Position numbers and translations under genes: made by a program
Shown: one piece after another, positions 21,000 to 32,786 of the stretch
How positions within the stretch are numbered: position 1 is the stretch's first letter
Layout: the number at the start of each line of letters is the position of its first letter
NCBI RefSeq assembly: GCF_018320785.1
Contig: NC_054873.1
Coordinates: forward strand, 34,385,196 to 34,449,195
Length of the DNA: 64,000 nt
Reading direction: 5' to 3'
Origin: Cheilinus undulatus
Lineage: Eukaryota; Chordata; Actinopteri; Labriformes; Labridae
Notes under the pieces: generated by a model
Seen by the model: the letters and a program-made list of their open reading frames with translations, nothing else
Database searches by the model: none
What the model was told of the DNA's origin: nothing

Positions 21000-23490
21000 T
21001 ATTAGAAGTTAACGCATTCATACTGACAATCCTACTTTGAGCACATGTACTTCACTAAAACTAACTGAAGTATTCATTTTTGTTGAAGCATTAGTCCTTT
21101 AATAATGAAGGTGTTATGAGTCAGTGTGTCCTTGACCAAAAAACAAAACTATCTGAACATGAAAAGACCGTTTTGTTGTCAAAGTTTTGATGCTGAAATT
21201 ATAGAGGGGAGGAAACAGGCATTCCCCATTTGCACACACACAGCTTTTCATTGTGTGCGTCTGGGTGTGAGATCGAAGGTGTTATGAGTTGTTTCTGTTG
21301 GTGGCTAAAAGGTTTAACTGTCGTTAAAAAATCAGAATGATTGAGACAGCAGAGGACAACAAATCGTGAAAAAAACAAACAAGATGCCATGACGGAAATT
21401 GCTTATCGGTGCAGATGAAAGTAAATTGCACTTAAATCACACAAAGCGTGAGAAGGGATGCGTCCTGGTATAAGTTGGATCGATGAATCTGCTGAATTTG
21501 TAACGCACATGAGGCCTTCTGACGCAGTCACGTCAGATCAGATAAAACAGTTCCGCCTGCCATTTTTCATCCTTTTCTCCTCACCCGAGACCTCCTCCTG
21601 TGAATAATGACTGCAGCTGTGTCAATGTAGCTGCTGGCTGTGTATGTGCTTGTCTGTGTGTGTTTTATTTTGATGGCTTTTTACAGTCGGTGTGTCTGTC
21701 TGATTATGGTGCACAGATAGGCCATTACCCATGCGTTAGGAGGAGAGGGGCTTAATGGACGACAGAGGATGCAGGGGCAGGATGGCTTGTGCACACCGCC
21801 CTCTCCTCTCAGCTATATCAATTCTGCCATCTGGGAGTTTGGCCACTTCATTCACAAAACCAATACCCTGGAGGGATGAGATGGGCACACGTAGAGGCTG
21901 CTGCTACGTGCTCAATCAACAGAGAAGGCAACCAAAGCTATCATGACATCCTCTTCCAGGTGGATGTTGATTCCTCTTTCTCCTGTTTTATGTGCGTACA
22001 TGTCCGTGCAAGAGAGAAACAAAGACACAAGGAATAAAAGACTAAAAAGCAACAGTAGTGGCAATGACTAGACCACCTTAGCTGAATGCAGACTGTTTTT
22101 TTTTATCCCTGATCATCTCCAATAAACACTTCACAATGTACACTTCTGTCTTTAGATAGATAAAGATATTGATCAGAGCTTTTAAATGACAATCGGATTG
22201 TTCTACGGGTCTACCAATCAATGCTGAGCAATTGATTCTCCAATGTGTGAAAAACTGATGATGGTTATAATAAAGATCAAACACTGGTTTAGTTTTTTAA
22301 CCTGATCATCTTAATTCATGGCCACAGAGCTTTTACAAGCATTCACCTGCCAAAGGACATGGAGGAAGTACCCTCATGATTCATACACATTTAACATGTT
22401 TAAAACAGTTGACGAACAGGTGATGTGTATGTGCCAGAGTTTCATCTGGACTTTTTTGTCTTTCGCCAAGATGACCAGTGGTCCTCAAGAATTTCGTCCA
22501 TTTAGAACATTTGCTTCAGATAGCCATAAATCAGCAATAACCTGCATTTAACAGCAGTAAAACATATAAAAGCAGAAACACTGATACAGCTTCATATCTG
22601 TGCTAAAACAGGAATGGGGATACATTTTTCTTTCCAAACCTGACCCAAGACCGAGACAGTAGAAATCGAGCCTGTCAGTAAACCGGATTAACTGCAGTCA
22701 TAATGAAACAAACATAATGAAAACTGTGAGCTTTTCCTTACACACATGCAGACAATTGCACAATATATAATATATGCCAACCTAAAAATGTCCACTATTG
22801 ATAGTTCAGTCATCTCATCATCTCAGCATGAACACCCAGCTACAGGGGGGTGAGATGGTTGCTCTCACCATCAGCCCTAATGATCCATGCCATTCTGCAG
22901 GACATGGTTTTGTACTGAATACAGTTTATCTGAGAATTGGTCATAGTTAGATTTACAACTCTCTGCTTGGCCCAGGTTCAAAATCTTAAAATCCTTCTAT
23001 ACCACTGATCTACCTTCATATTTTTCAGCAGCTCTAAAGTCCTTCAGAGATAAGCTCTGTTTGCCATCATCTACTGATCACATGAATATTCAGCACCTTA
23101 ATTAGCCATGTGCTGCCTATGTAGACAAACAATCCCAGCACAGCACAGGAAGTGGGTCATTGAGTTTATATGACTTTGAGCTTATATGAATACATCTCAT
23201 AAGTAACATAATATGTGATATATATAATTGTTCACCATTTACTCATTTGGTAATTGGCTTATTTTTTCAGCTGGACATGTTGGCCAGTAGTATTTTTATC
23301 TGTCGGACATCTGCCTGTAAAACCGGCCAAAGACCGGTAAATGCCAGCTGACTCTCTGGAGTGTGCATCCCAATGTGAAGGAACCATACCAAACAGAAGA
23401 AAATGGCAAGAATAAACTGACTTAAAATGCACACAGTTCAAAGCTGTATGCGATAATGTCTCCCAGTTCTTCCATGCACCAGTAAAAATA
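21000..23490. other. Intergenic, no feature recognised
   Basis: Several short overlapping open frames (for example 21755-22037) carry no recognisable domain and are not supported as genes. Confidence 0.4.
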
Positions 23491-23494
23491 CGAA

Positions 23495-23560
23495 AGGGGT
23501 CTCACTGACTGTTCATCTGAGACACTGTATATCTCAGAAAGGAAGTACCATAGCTTGCTG
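23495..23560. repeat. Inverted-repeat arm matching 25210-25270
   Basis: 'gactgttcatctgagacact' with 'tatatctcagaa' recurs in inverted orientation near 25214-25262. The two arms bracket the Tc1-like remnant at 23.8-24.9 kb. Confidence 0.6.
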
Positions 23561-23779
23561 GTAAAATGTATTTCCAGTTTTAGATTATTTATTTAGTCCA
23601 ACTTTAAAAGTCTGGAAATTACATTCATGAGATTTCAAACATTACAGACTGAGCAACATTTCATGAACAAAAAATATCAGACGTCTACCCTGGGGATTAA
23701 ATTATGCATTGATCCATTTAGAGGTAGTTGCAAAAATGTTGGCTCTCTTTGATGAAACTTAAGCTAACTTAGCTACATA

Positions 23780-24918
23780 CACTACAGACCAAAAGTGGGG
23801 AAACAAGGCCAATAAAGGCCAAACATTTGGAAGCTACTTCAAGTTCCTGTTCACAATGCCTATCTGAAAAACGAGTATGAGTTCTGTAGATTTTGAGATG
23901 TTTTACATGATCAGACATTGCTGTCATTGATAGCCACCATTTCCCACAATTTACCTTTCGGTATACTTTGATGTTACCAGACCATTGCTGAATAAATGTT
24001 AACAAAAGAAAAGAAGGGCTTAGTTTTAGGGTTGATAAGATTTGCAAATGTCACAACTTCAGTGCAAAAGTAAAAAAAAACAAATTACCCTTGCATTATT
24101 CATTTTAGCTCTTTGGTTTTTGAGAGTTTCCATACAAAAATCCCAATAAATCTCATCTGTGTCTATATCTCTGACAAACTACCATAGAAATGTCTTGAAA
24201 GAAACAGCTGGGTAAAGAAACTAGAAGACAGATATGTACAGTATGTCTGCAGACAAACTGGTGAATCTCTTAAAGCATGTGCAACACCCACAATAAAGCA
24301 TGGAGGTGGTAGTGTAATGGTAAGGGGATGTTTTGCAGGTGATAGAGTAGGAGATTGTTTGAAGTAATGGGTATTATGAAAAAGGAACAGAACAACTCCA
24401 TCCTCCAGAATCATGCAGTTCAATCTGGATGAAGACTTGAAGGTTGAAGTTTGTTTTGCAGCAAGATTATGACCATGAGCATTCTTCCAGGCCCTGTCAG
24501 GGTTACCTAAACAAAAAAAGAAGAGAAAGATTTTCTTGGAAAGAAGGTTTGGTCTCCTCAGTCTCCAGACCTCTCTCTAAGAGCTATAGACCAGTCAAAA
24601 AGTGTGTCCCATGAATCAGCAGTCTCTCACTGATGAACTTAAGAAAGCTTGGAATATTCCTTGCACATATCTTAAAAACTTGTGGAACAAATGCCTGGTA
24701 TATGCCATGCTGTTGATAAAGCCAGAGGAGGTTACTTTAAGGAAGCAAAGCCAAACAATAAAAATCCTAACACCTGATAATTATAGTTCAAATGTATCTT
24801 GTTGAACGACTCTTAATATTACAATCATGTTTATTTTGTTGCAAAGTAAACGAATGAAATGATTATGTTTTTGTACACATTTGATTTTGCTTCCAAACCT
24901 TTGGCCTTGTAATGTAGA
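23780..24918 (+). mobile_element. Tc1/mariner-like remnant, internally deleted
   Basis: The ends are imperfect inverted copies: 'ctacagaccaaaagtgggga' at the left and 'ccaaacctttggccttgtaa' at the right. Between them, plus-strand translation gives transposase blocks in order: 'TIKHGGGSVMV' (about 24290-24325), a 'VLQQD'-like block with the second catalytic Asp (about 24450-24480), a 'PQSPDLSL' block (about 24555-24590) and a C-terminal part from 24602. Stops and deletions interrupt the frame, so it is inactive. Confidence 0.7.
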
Positions 24919-24929
24919 TAATGTAGCTG

Positions 24930-25270
24930 CTTTGTGAACCAAGCTTCAGGTTCATTAGCTACACAGCTATGTTTCGCTTTCCATTATCTTCATAGCTTAC
25001 ACAGCCAACAGAGCTATGCAAGCTAAGCTGGCTCAGTTACAATGTTTTCAAAGAGAACGACCTTTTTTCCTGTAAGCAGACTGTTTTCTTGGCTTTATTA
25101 AACGTCATGTAATCAGGTTTTGCAGGTCAGGTTTGTAACGTTTATCTTTTGGTATCCTAACCCTTACCATGGCCCTAAATAGAATTTTAATCCAATTTTA
25201 TTTTAAACGTTTTAGTGCGTATTCTGTTCTGAGATATATGGCATGTCAGATGAACAGTCTGTGAGAGTGG
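24930..25270 (-). repeat. GCTA-rich dispersed repeat, copy A
   Basis: Read on the minus strand, this segment matches the plus strand at about 52910-53150: 'aaataaaattggattaaa', 'tttaataaa', 'agtctgcttacaggaaaaa', followed by a run of degenerate 'agctaa/gctaca' words. The right end forms the inverted arm described at 23495. Confidence 0.6.
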
Positions 25271-25279
25271 CCGTCAAAG

Positions 25280-27585
25280 ATGTACAGTCTGCAGCCAAAC
25301 GGATTTGAAAAATCCTCTGGTGGAGTTAAAATTGAAAAGAACCAAGGAGACATCAAGTCAGCAATCAAAAATACAGGATTAAGTCAAGGCAATTTGGTTT
25401 AAATAGCTTAAAATCTGATTTTTGTTTCTGTGGATTTACAGATACAGTGTATCACCCCTTCATCTCTAATCATTAATGGGATAACAACAACAGCACTAAA
25501 GATTTTTAGGGAGAGGTTCAACTTTTCCAGGATGGCAAAGAGAAGAAGCATTGAAGTGAATAACAGATACTTGTGCCCTACTGAAAGGACGAGACATCCC
25601 TAAATCAAGTGGGAACTGCCCTTTACTGGAGTTTTGTTTAGTTAGTCCCACGACACCTTCACAGGACTGAACTGTGAACTCCAGAGCCAGCCCTCTCTGC
25701 TAGCCCCCACCGCCCACCATGCCGACATGCAGGCGTTCTTTATCTTATCTACTCTACCACATGGCCATCACAGCCCAAACTGAACCGCCACCTTTAACAG
25801 ACCAAAGCTCCGTAGAGGAAGTCTCCAGGAAGTGAAGATGTTCATCGTTCATAGTTGCCACTGCAAAAAGACAACTATCCCCGGTGCTAACATCACATAT
25901 GAAAACAACTGCAAACAAGAGCAAATGGAAAAAGAGAGAAACGTGTGAGAAAAGAGAGCTTAGATAGAGTATAGGAGAAGCAGAGACAGGGCGAGGTGGC
26001 CTTGACTAGGCTAACACTCATCCCCCCAGCTGGGCTAAATTTGGTTTATAAAGCAAATATCAGATTTTTTTTCTTCGGGGATTATGATGTGAATACATAG
26101 TATTTTATCCCTTTTCTATAATCTGTTATTGAATAAGAAGAAATACATGAAAGATATTTAAGGAGGGGAAAAAGGAAGTCAATCATGAATACCAAGGAGG
26201 AGTTCCACTTTTCAAAGAATGGCCAGTATTATATAAAGGAAAGGCTCATTTAACCTGGACAGGAGAACTTATAGTGGTGGTGTTTTAGCTCAGGTTTGTA
26301 ATGCACAAAAGAAAGAAAAAAAAACAGCTACTGTGAGAAAAGAGTGGATAGTTAGTGCTCCTCTTTGTGACACATGACATGTGTTTGACCTGTCTAGGTT
26401 CAGGTCGGGCATCAAGATGAGGGCACAGTTGCCTCTGGGCTACATTTATTGTTACATCATCATTACGGCACAGGAGTCACACAAGTTGTGAACTCTCTAG
26501 TGATATTTTCTGTCCTGCTTCAGTCTCATTCTGCTATCCACAACAAACCGAGACATCATTTTAAAGTTCTTGCTTGGATATACAAAGACATATTAATGGA
26601 AAACATGAATGAAAGTCTTTGCTTGAAAATTTCCGGCTACTATCAAGATGATCTTTGAGTAAAACCAAGTGTGATAACAGATGTTTTCCTTCACATGCAG
26701 TGGTATTACTGCATTATAACCCAATAATGTGTGGCAAGTGGAGCTGCAATTAATATTTGGAGAGCCAGGTGTGTGCCTTCCCACTCAGAGAGGTATGGTA
26801 TAGTCTGAAGGAGGTGGGGGTAATATGGGGCTCTCTGTCAGACTGAAGCTGTAAACATCTTTGTGCAGCAGCTGCAGGTGTTACTTTTGTCCCAACAGTA
26901 TCTCAGTCACTTCAACAAAGACTTCTGAAGAAAACTATTAAAGGCTTTCAAGTGACTGAATTAGAAGCTTTTTTTGTTATTTGATTCATTAGCTGCAACT
27001 CATAATCTACATTTTATTGAGTCTATACTGCATGAATAGGCTCCAATGTAAATTTAGCCACTGCTTAAAAAAGAATATACTATAAAAATGATTTTCCAAA
27101 ATTAGCAATTACAGTACAATTGTTTGAGTTTCGTGATCTCTAGATGTCCTAAATGCTAAACAATCACATTTGATTTCCTCTCCGGGTACAGACCCTGCTG
27201 GTAAATGTCACACAGTGACAGGCACAAAGCCTGGTCACCACAATCATTCCCCGAGGGACTCCGGTGCTGTCACTTCCTCTTAAGTGTGCAGACTATGCAG
27301 TGGTTGATAGCAAACAGAAAGATTTTAGTGGTTTTATGCCTGTTACTCAATGGCTATTTTTAACAAAAGCCCTTTTCCAACAAAAACTGCATGATGTATC
27401 AGTACATCACTGCACAGATTATCCCCACTAGATTTTGTGCGCTTACTGTTAAGAATTTTGAAATCAGTGCATATGTCTACATACATGGAGTGTAATTTTC
27501 TTTGCATTTACTACTTGAAGTATATTTTTATTTGACAGGGAGGATACAGTTTAACAAAGTTCCAGTACATGACGCTGATATGTTG
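25280..27585. other. Intergenic, no feature recognised
   Basis: Non-coding DNA with no gene, RNA gene or transposon that I can name. Confidence 0.4.
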
Positions 27586-27593
27586 CCAATATA

Positions 27594-29020
27594 CAGTGCC
27601 ATGAGAAAGTATTTGCCCCTGCTCTGATTCCTGTTTTTTTTTTTTTTTTTGTATATTTATCACACTTAAATGTTTCAGATCATCAAACCTATTTCTATAT
27701 CTCACAAGGACAACCAATCAACCCATGTAAATACAAAATGCAGTTTCTAAATGATGATTTTATTTATTAAGGAGAAAAAAAATCCAAACCTATCTGGCCC
27801 TATGTGAAAAAGTAAATGAGAAACAAAGTGATTGAAATCCATCATTCTGGAAAAGATTACAAAGCCATTTCCAAGGCTTTGGGACTCCAGCAAACCACAG
27901 TCAGAGCCATTATCCACAAATGGAGTAAACTGGGAACAGTGGTGAACCTTCCCAGGAGTAGTCGGCCAACCAAAATGACTCAAAGAGTACAACGACGACT
28001 CATCCAGGAGGTCACAAGAGAACCCAGAACGACATCTGAAGACCTGCAGGCCTCACTGGCCTCAGTTAAGGTCAGAGTTCATGACTAAACCATAAGAAAG
28101 ACACAGGGCAAAGATGGCATCAATGAGAGAGTTCCAAGGCCAAAACCACTGCTGACAAAAAAGAACACAAAGGCTCGTCTCACATTTGCCAAGAAACATC
28201 TTGATGATCCCCAAGACTTTGGGGTAAATATTCTGTGGACTGACGAGACAAAAGTTGAAATTTTTGGAAGGTGTGTGACCCGTTACATCTGGCATAAAAA
28301 TAACAACATTTGATAAAAGAAAACATCATGCCAACAGTCAAACATGGTGTTGGCAGTGTGATGGTCTGGGGCTGCTTTGCTGCTTCAGGACCTGGACCAC
28401 TTGCTGTGATTGATGGAACAATGAATTCTGCTGTCTACTCGAAAATCCTGAAGGTGAATGTCCAGCCATCAGTTTGTGCCCTCAAGCTCAAGCGCTCTAG
28501 GGTTATGCAGCAGGACAGTGACCCAAACATACCAGCAAGTCCACCTCTGAATGGCTCAAGAAAAACAAAATTAAGGTTTTGGAGTGGCCAAGTCAAAGTC
28601 TAGACATAAATCCAACTGAGATGCAGTGGTGTGATCTTGAATGGGCAGTTCTTGCTGGAAAATCCTCCAATATGGCTGGATTAAAACAATTCTGTGGAGA
28701 AGAGAGTGCCAAAATTTCCTCATAGCAATGCAAAAGACTCATCAGCAGTTATCGCAAATGCTTGATTTCAGTTATTGCTGCCAAGGGTGGCACAACCAGT
28801 TATTAGGTTCAGGGAGCAATTATTTTTTAACATAGGGTCAGAGAGGTTTGGATTTTTTCCCCCTAATAAATAAAATCATCATTTAGAAACTGCATTTTGT
28901 ATTTACTTGGGGTTTCTTTGTGAGATATAAAAATAGGTTTGATGATCTGAAACATTTAAGTGTGATAAAGATGCAAAAACACAGGATCAGAAAGGGAGCA
29001 AATACTTTTTCACAGCACTG
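27594..29020 (+). mobile_element. Near full-length Tc1-like transposon with long inverted repeats and broken transposase
   Basis: The element is 1.43 kb and flanked by TA on both sides (27592-27593 and 29021-29022). Terminal repeats of about 0.2 kb (27594-27809 and 28817-29020) begin CAGTGC and are highly similar over their whole length. The left one carries an 18-T run. The transposase lies in between: 27816-28088 is the DNA-binding part (helix-turn-helix with 'YKAISKALGLQQTTVRAII', then a 'PRSSRPTK' linker). After a stop, the first catalytic block 'WTDET' appears near 28238-28252, the second ('QQDSDP') near 28508-28526 and the third near 28590-28620. Stops and frameshifts between them make it a pseudogene. 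Confidence 0.92.
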
Positions 29021-29022
29021 TA

Positions 29023-30110
29023 AATGCTCTACAGAGTGAATGAATAATTCACACAAAAACAACAAAATCTTGTGGAAAGCCTTCCAAGAAGAGTGGAGGC
29101 TGTTATAGATGCAAATGAGGGCAACTCCATATGTTAGTACATGTATTTGAATACAATGTCATTACAGTCCCTGTTGGTGTAATGGCCAGGTTGCTGAATA
29201 CTGTTGGCCATACAATGTATGCCAATATTTCAGTTGTATATTTTAAAGGAACTTGAAATAATGGAATTTATGGACTTGCCAATTACATCCAAGCAGAGAG
29301 GAAAGAGTAAAAACATTTATGAATCTTCTATAAATAAGTAGAAGGATAATAGTCTATTTGACAAACCAAAAAAAGGAGAAAATGTACTTCAGATGGTAGA
29401 CCTATCGCCTACAAGATAAAAGCTCCTTTTAGTTAACAGAGACAACAGTGGAGCCATATTCTCCCTTATGTTCTCTAATGAAGCATGGGTACATGAAGCC
29501 CTCTTGTGGTCTAAACATAATACCTCTGATCATAAAGGTTTTTGACCAAGTTGTCCTAATAAATGTAGTTAATTGAACCAGTGGCAGTGTGGATGTCATC
29601 ATTTCTTCTACTTTTGGAATTGTCCTAATTCTCACAGATTTTATTTACTATAAAACTAAATTATAAGCCATACTTAAATAGGCACTTTTACAAATATAGA
29701 TTACTACAGTCATATTTGAGACTTATTAATTTTCATAGCCTATATTTAGTTCAATAAAACCCTTGTCAGGCATATGGCAGTCACTATCAGACTTTAGTGG
29801 TTGGGACTGCAGTGGTTTCAGGTTGCTTTTTTCTCACAATAGCAGTCAGAATTTTGCAAATGAGGTCAATTGTAGTTTTGAACAATAGTACTCAGTCAAA
29901 ACTTACAGAGCCAAATGAGTGTTTATTTCACCCTCTGGAACTAGTGCCATTCTGGATTTCTGCAAAGTCGGAGAACTCGACTGTGCTAAAACTTTTAATC
30001 TTTTTCTGTTTATTAGAGAGAAATAAAGGTTGAGTTACGTTGTGTAGGTTTCCTGAAGTAGAATTTTCACAGCTCAGTACTTGAATGCAGCATCATACCC
30101 TCTCTCTCCA
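29023..30110. other. Intergenic flank upstream of nap1l4
   Basis: AT-rich, no coding feature. A CCAAT box at 30116-30120 lies just ahead of the presumed nap1l4 promoter. Confidence 0.4.
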
Positions 30111-30115
30111 GCTGT

Positions 30116-30219
30116 CCAATGAAAACACAGGATGCTAGAGCCCGTGTGTTGCTCGCGCGTGGGTGTTGAAGCTAAGACGCGTGAGCGACGCGACCAACAA
30201 GGATTCCGCTCAGCCAGAG
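30116..30219 (+). promoter_or_regulatory. nap1l4: nap1l4 CpG-rich promoter and 5'UTR exon 1
   Basis: CCAAT at 30116-30120 is followed by a cluster of CpG (GCTCGCGCGTGG, GACGCGTGAGCGACGCG) and then a strong donor, CAGAG|GTAAGA, at 30219/30220. This splices well to the acceptor CTCTCAG at 31195, in front of the ATG exon. There is no TATA box, as expected for a housekeeping gene. The transcription start was not located exactly and probably lies about 30130-30160. Confidence 0.6.
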
Positions 30220-31195
30220 GTAAGACTGCTAAACAGCTAGTCAGCTCAAACATATCATTTACATGCATACCTGAGCGATTTCTCCCACGTTATTGTGAAG
30301 GGTGTGAGCTATTTAATTGATCTGACAGACTGTAAGTGAACTGTCCTCGAAACACTTTGCCTTGTCTTGCTGCTTTAATTAACGCGCGAGCTAACTGTGG
30401 CTAGCTGATGTTAGCTTTTCAATGCGGCTAGCATTAGGCTAGAAGCCCTAACGTTAACGGCAGCCTAACGGCCAGTGTCAACTATAAACCGGACAAAGAT
30501 TGAACGTTTAGGTCCTTAAATCATAAACGGCCGTTATCCCGGTTGAGTTTTACGGATTGGAGGTAAAGGGTCAATGTAAAGTGTTAACCTTTGCACTGAC
30601 TGTTGGCCAAAGCATTGTTCACAGCACGTTGGCTCGTAGTTTGTTGCTAACTTTGTAGCCCGGTTAGCTGCTGTCAGATTTTTTGGCACCGCCCCTACTT
30701 GGTGGTTTTTATGGTGTACCTGTTGATGCCATGGTTTAGCTTGAGCTAACGGTTTTGTATCATAGGCTTTCTGTAACTGTCAGAGGCCGCGTTAGTTAAT
30801 TTAATGGCTAGAGGAGAGATGCTAACCTGGTTGTCAGCCTAGCCCAGCTGCCATTAGCATGTCAGTGCGTCATCGGCCTGCGCTTGCTCAACACCAGTGT
30901 GCTGTTGATCAGTCAAAGTTAGATCTCTGCTCTGACAGGCACTCTGTGTTTCTACATGACAGTCGGTGGCTTTTGTTACGCAGTCGGTTATGCATCTGAG
31001 AGTTGTAACACTGTTGACTTTGTGTTTACGCAATATTACAAAAACTCATTCAAAGTAATAATAACAAAACGCTCAAATCCGTACCCGCTTGTACAAGCGG
31101 TCGACACCCTGTTTAGTCGTACTGGATTTGTTGGCTTTACACTGTTAACTGTCTTTGACTCAGTATGACTAATGTTCATGATTTGTTTCTCTCAG
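30220..31195 (+). other. nap1l4: nap1l4 intron 1, CpG- and GCTAGC/GTTAGC-rich
   Basis: The first 650 bp stay CpG-rich and contain many GCTAGC, GTTAGC and AACGTTA words (30360-30460 especially), a composition seen downstream of many teleost promoters. The open frame at 30956-31168 is not supported as an exon. Confidence 0.55.
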
Positions 31196-31216
31196 AGGAA
31201 GGAGTTGCCACTAGAA

Positions 31217-32755
31217 ATGGATGCCACTAAAGGTAAAGATAAAGGTATTTTGAAGTGAGCTTATCACACCAAATAATTGTCTGTAATTTTAATTGAAAAT
31301 ATCTCTTTTCAGGTTTTACATTAGCTTTATGATATGTATGATTTGCTTGTTAAAAATTTAGATGTCACCAGTAATGTGTGGCACCACAGCATAATGGTCT
31401 GTACTGGCTTGGCAGGTAAAGGAGATCAAGGCATGCAAAATCCAGCAGGACAGATGGACAAACCTGTCAATTTCCACTTCTTGGAAAGGTCAGTGACGAT
31501 GTTTTACTTTAAGTATATCTTGTTTTACAAGTTTAAAATGGAAATGTTGTCATGGTTATGAAATAATATGACAGATCAACATTTGGACAGCTGGTTTTAT
31601 CCATTAAAGGGTGTAAACCCCTGAAATTCATTATCAACTGAAATAAATTGAATCACATACTTACAATCCTTAACAACAAATTTCAAGTGCGAGCTGAAAG
31701 CAAACCAGAGCTGTACTCATTTCTAGACTACTTTGTGTAGTGGTTCATAAACTTAGAATTGTTTTTATCGTGGTATATGTATTAATTTAATTTTACAGTG
31801 TTAGTGCTTTGCAGTTTTATGCTGTTGCAAGTTTTACATTTTATGAACTGTGTTTACTTAAAGGCCTTACGAGGGGCAAGAGTTGGAAATTAGTTGTAGC
31901 TATAAACTCTGTGCAGCACATCAGCGTCATGTTATGTAATGGATCTCTGTTAAGCTGCATCATCCCTATTAAATGAAAATAAATTGGATTCAATTCAATG
32001 TTGATGACAAAATTTGGCGAACAGCTATAAATAAAATTGGCAATATAATTAATTTTGTTCTTGCACAATGTAAATTCTATTGAAATATCTTTCTGCCTGC
32101 TATTTAAAGCCATTGATTTTATCTCTATGGCCTACTGCATATTAATACGCTATTTGACAGATAAACTACAGCAAATACATCAACTTACATTAACTTTAAA
32201 ATGTTCTTTACACCAAGGTTATGTCAGAATTTTGCATTGAAAATTTTGTCTTTTCATCTGCTTTCTGGTTGGTTTGTTTGAGATTCTTCACACACACTCA
32301 CAGTGGCTATATAAATCTACATATCCCTGTTGAAATGCTACTTTTATGAAGGGCAAAAATAATTAGGCAAAGGTATATCACTTAGGTTTTTTTTTACATC
32401 CTTAATATGTCCTATAATGTATATAATTCATTTGTAAAAACAAACAGAATCTTTTAGAAGGAACTGCTAAAACAAAAAGCAAAAACCTTGTCACATATTA
32501 GTGCCCATCCCTAAACTAAAAGCACTTCTTGATTTCATCACACCATTCATTCTCTTTGGAAAGGAGACCATTTGCATAACCTCTTTTGATTTAGTAAAAT
32601 TTGCCCACTCCTCCTCTCAAAAGAGCTCAAAATCTGTCAGATTTTGAGGGCATTTCATGTGCACAGTCCTTTTAAGGTCACCCCACAGATTATCTGTGGG
32701 ATTCAGGGTTGGATTCTGGCTAGACCATCCAAAACTTTAACCTTCTTCCAGTAAA

Positions 32756-32786
<31 letters not shown>

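Noticed and set aside
21755..22037. Two overlapping plus-strand frames
   Set aside because: No domain, splice signals or promoter, and the length is within chance expectation.
10884..30110. Genes expected near TH in tetrapods (such as insulin, igf2 or ascl2)
   Set aside because: I looked for their hallmark motifs on both strands and found none, so the interval appears gene-free.
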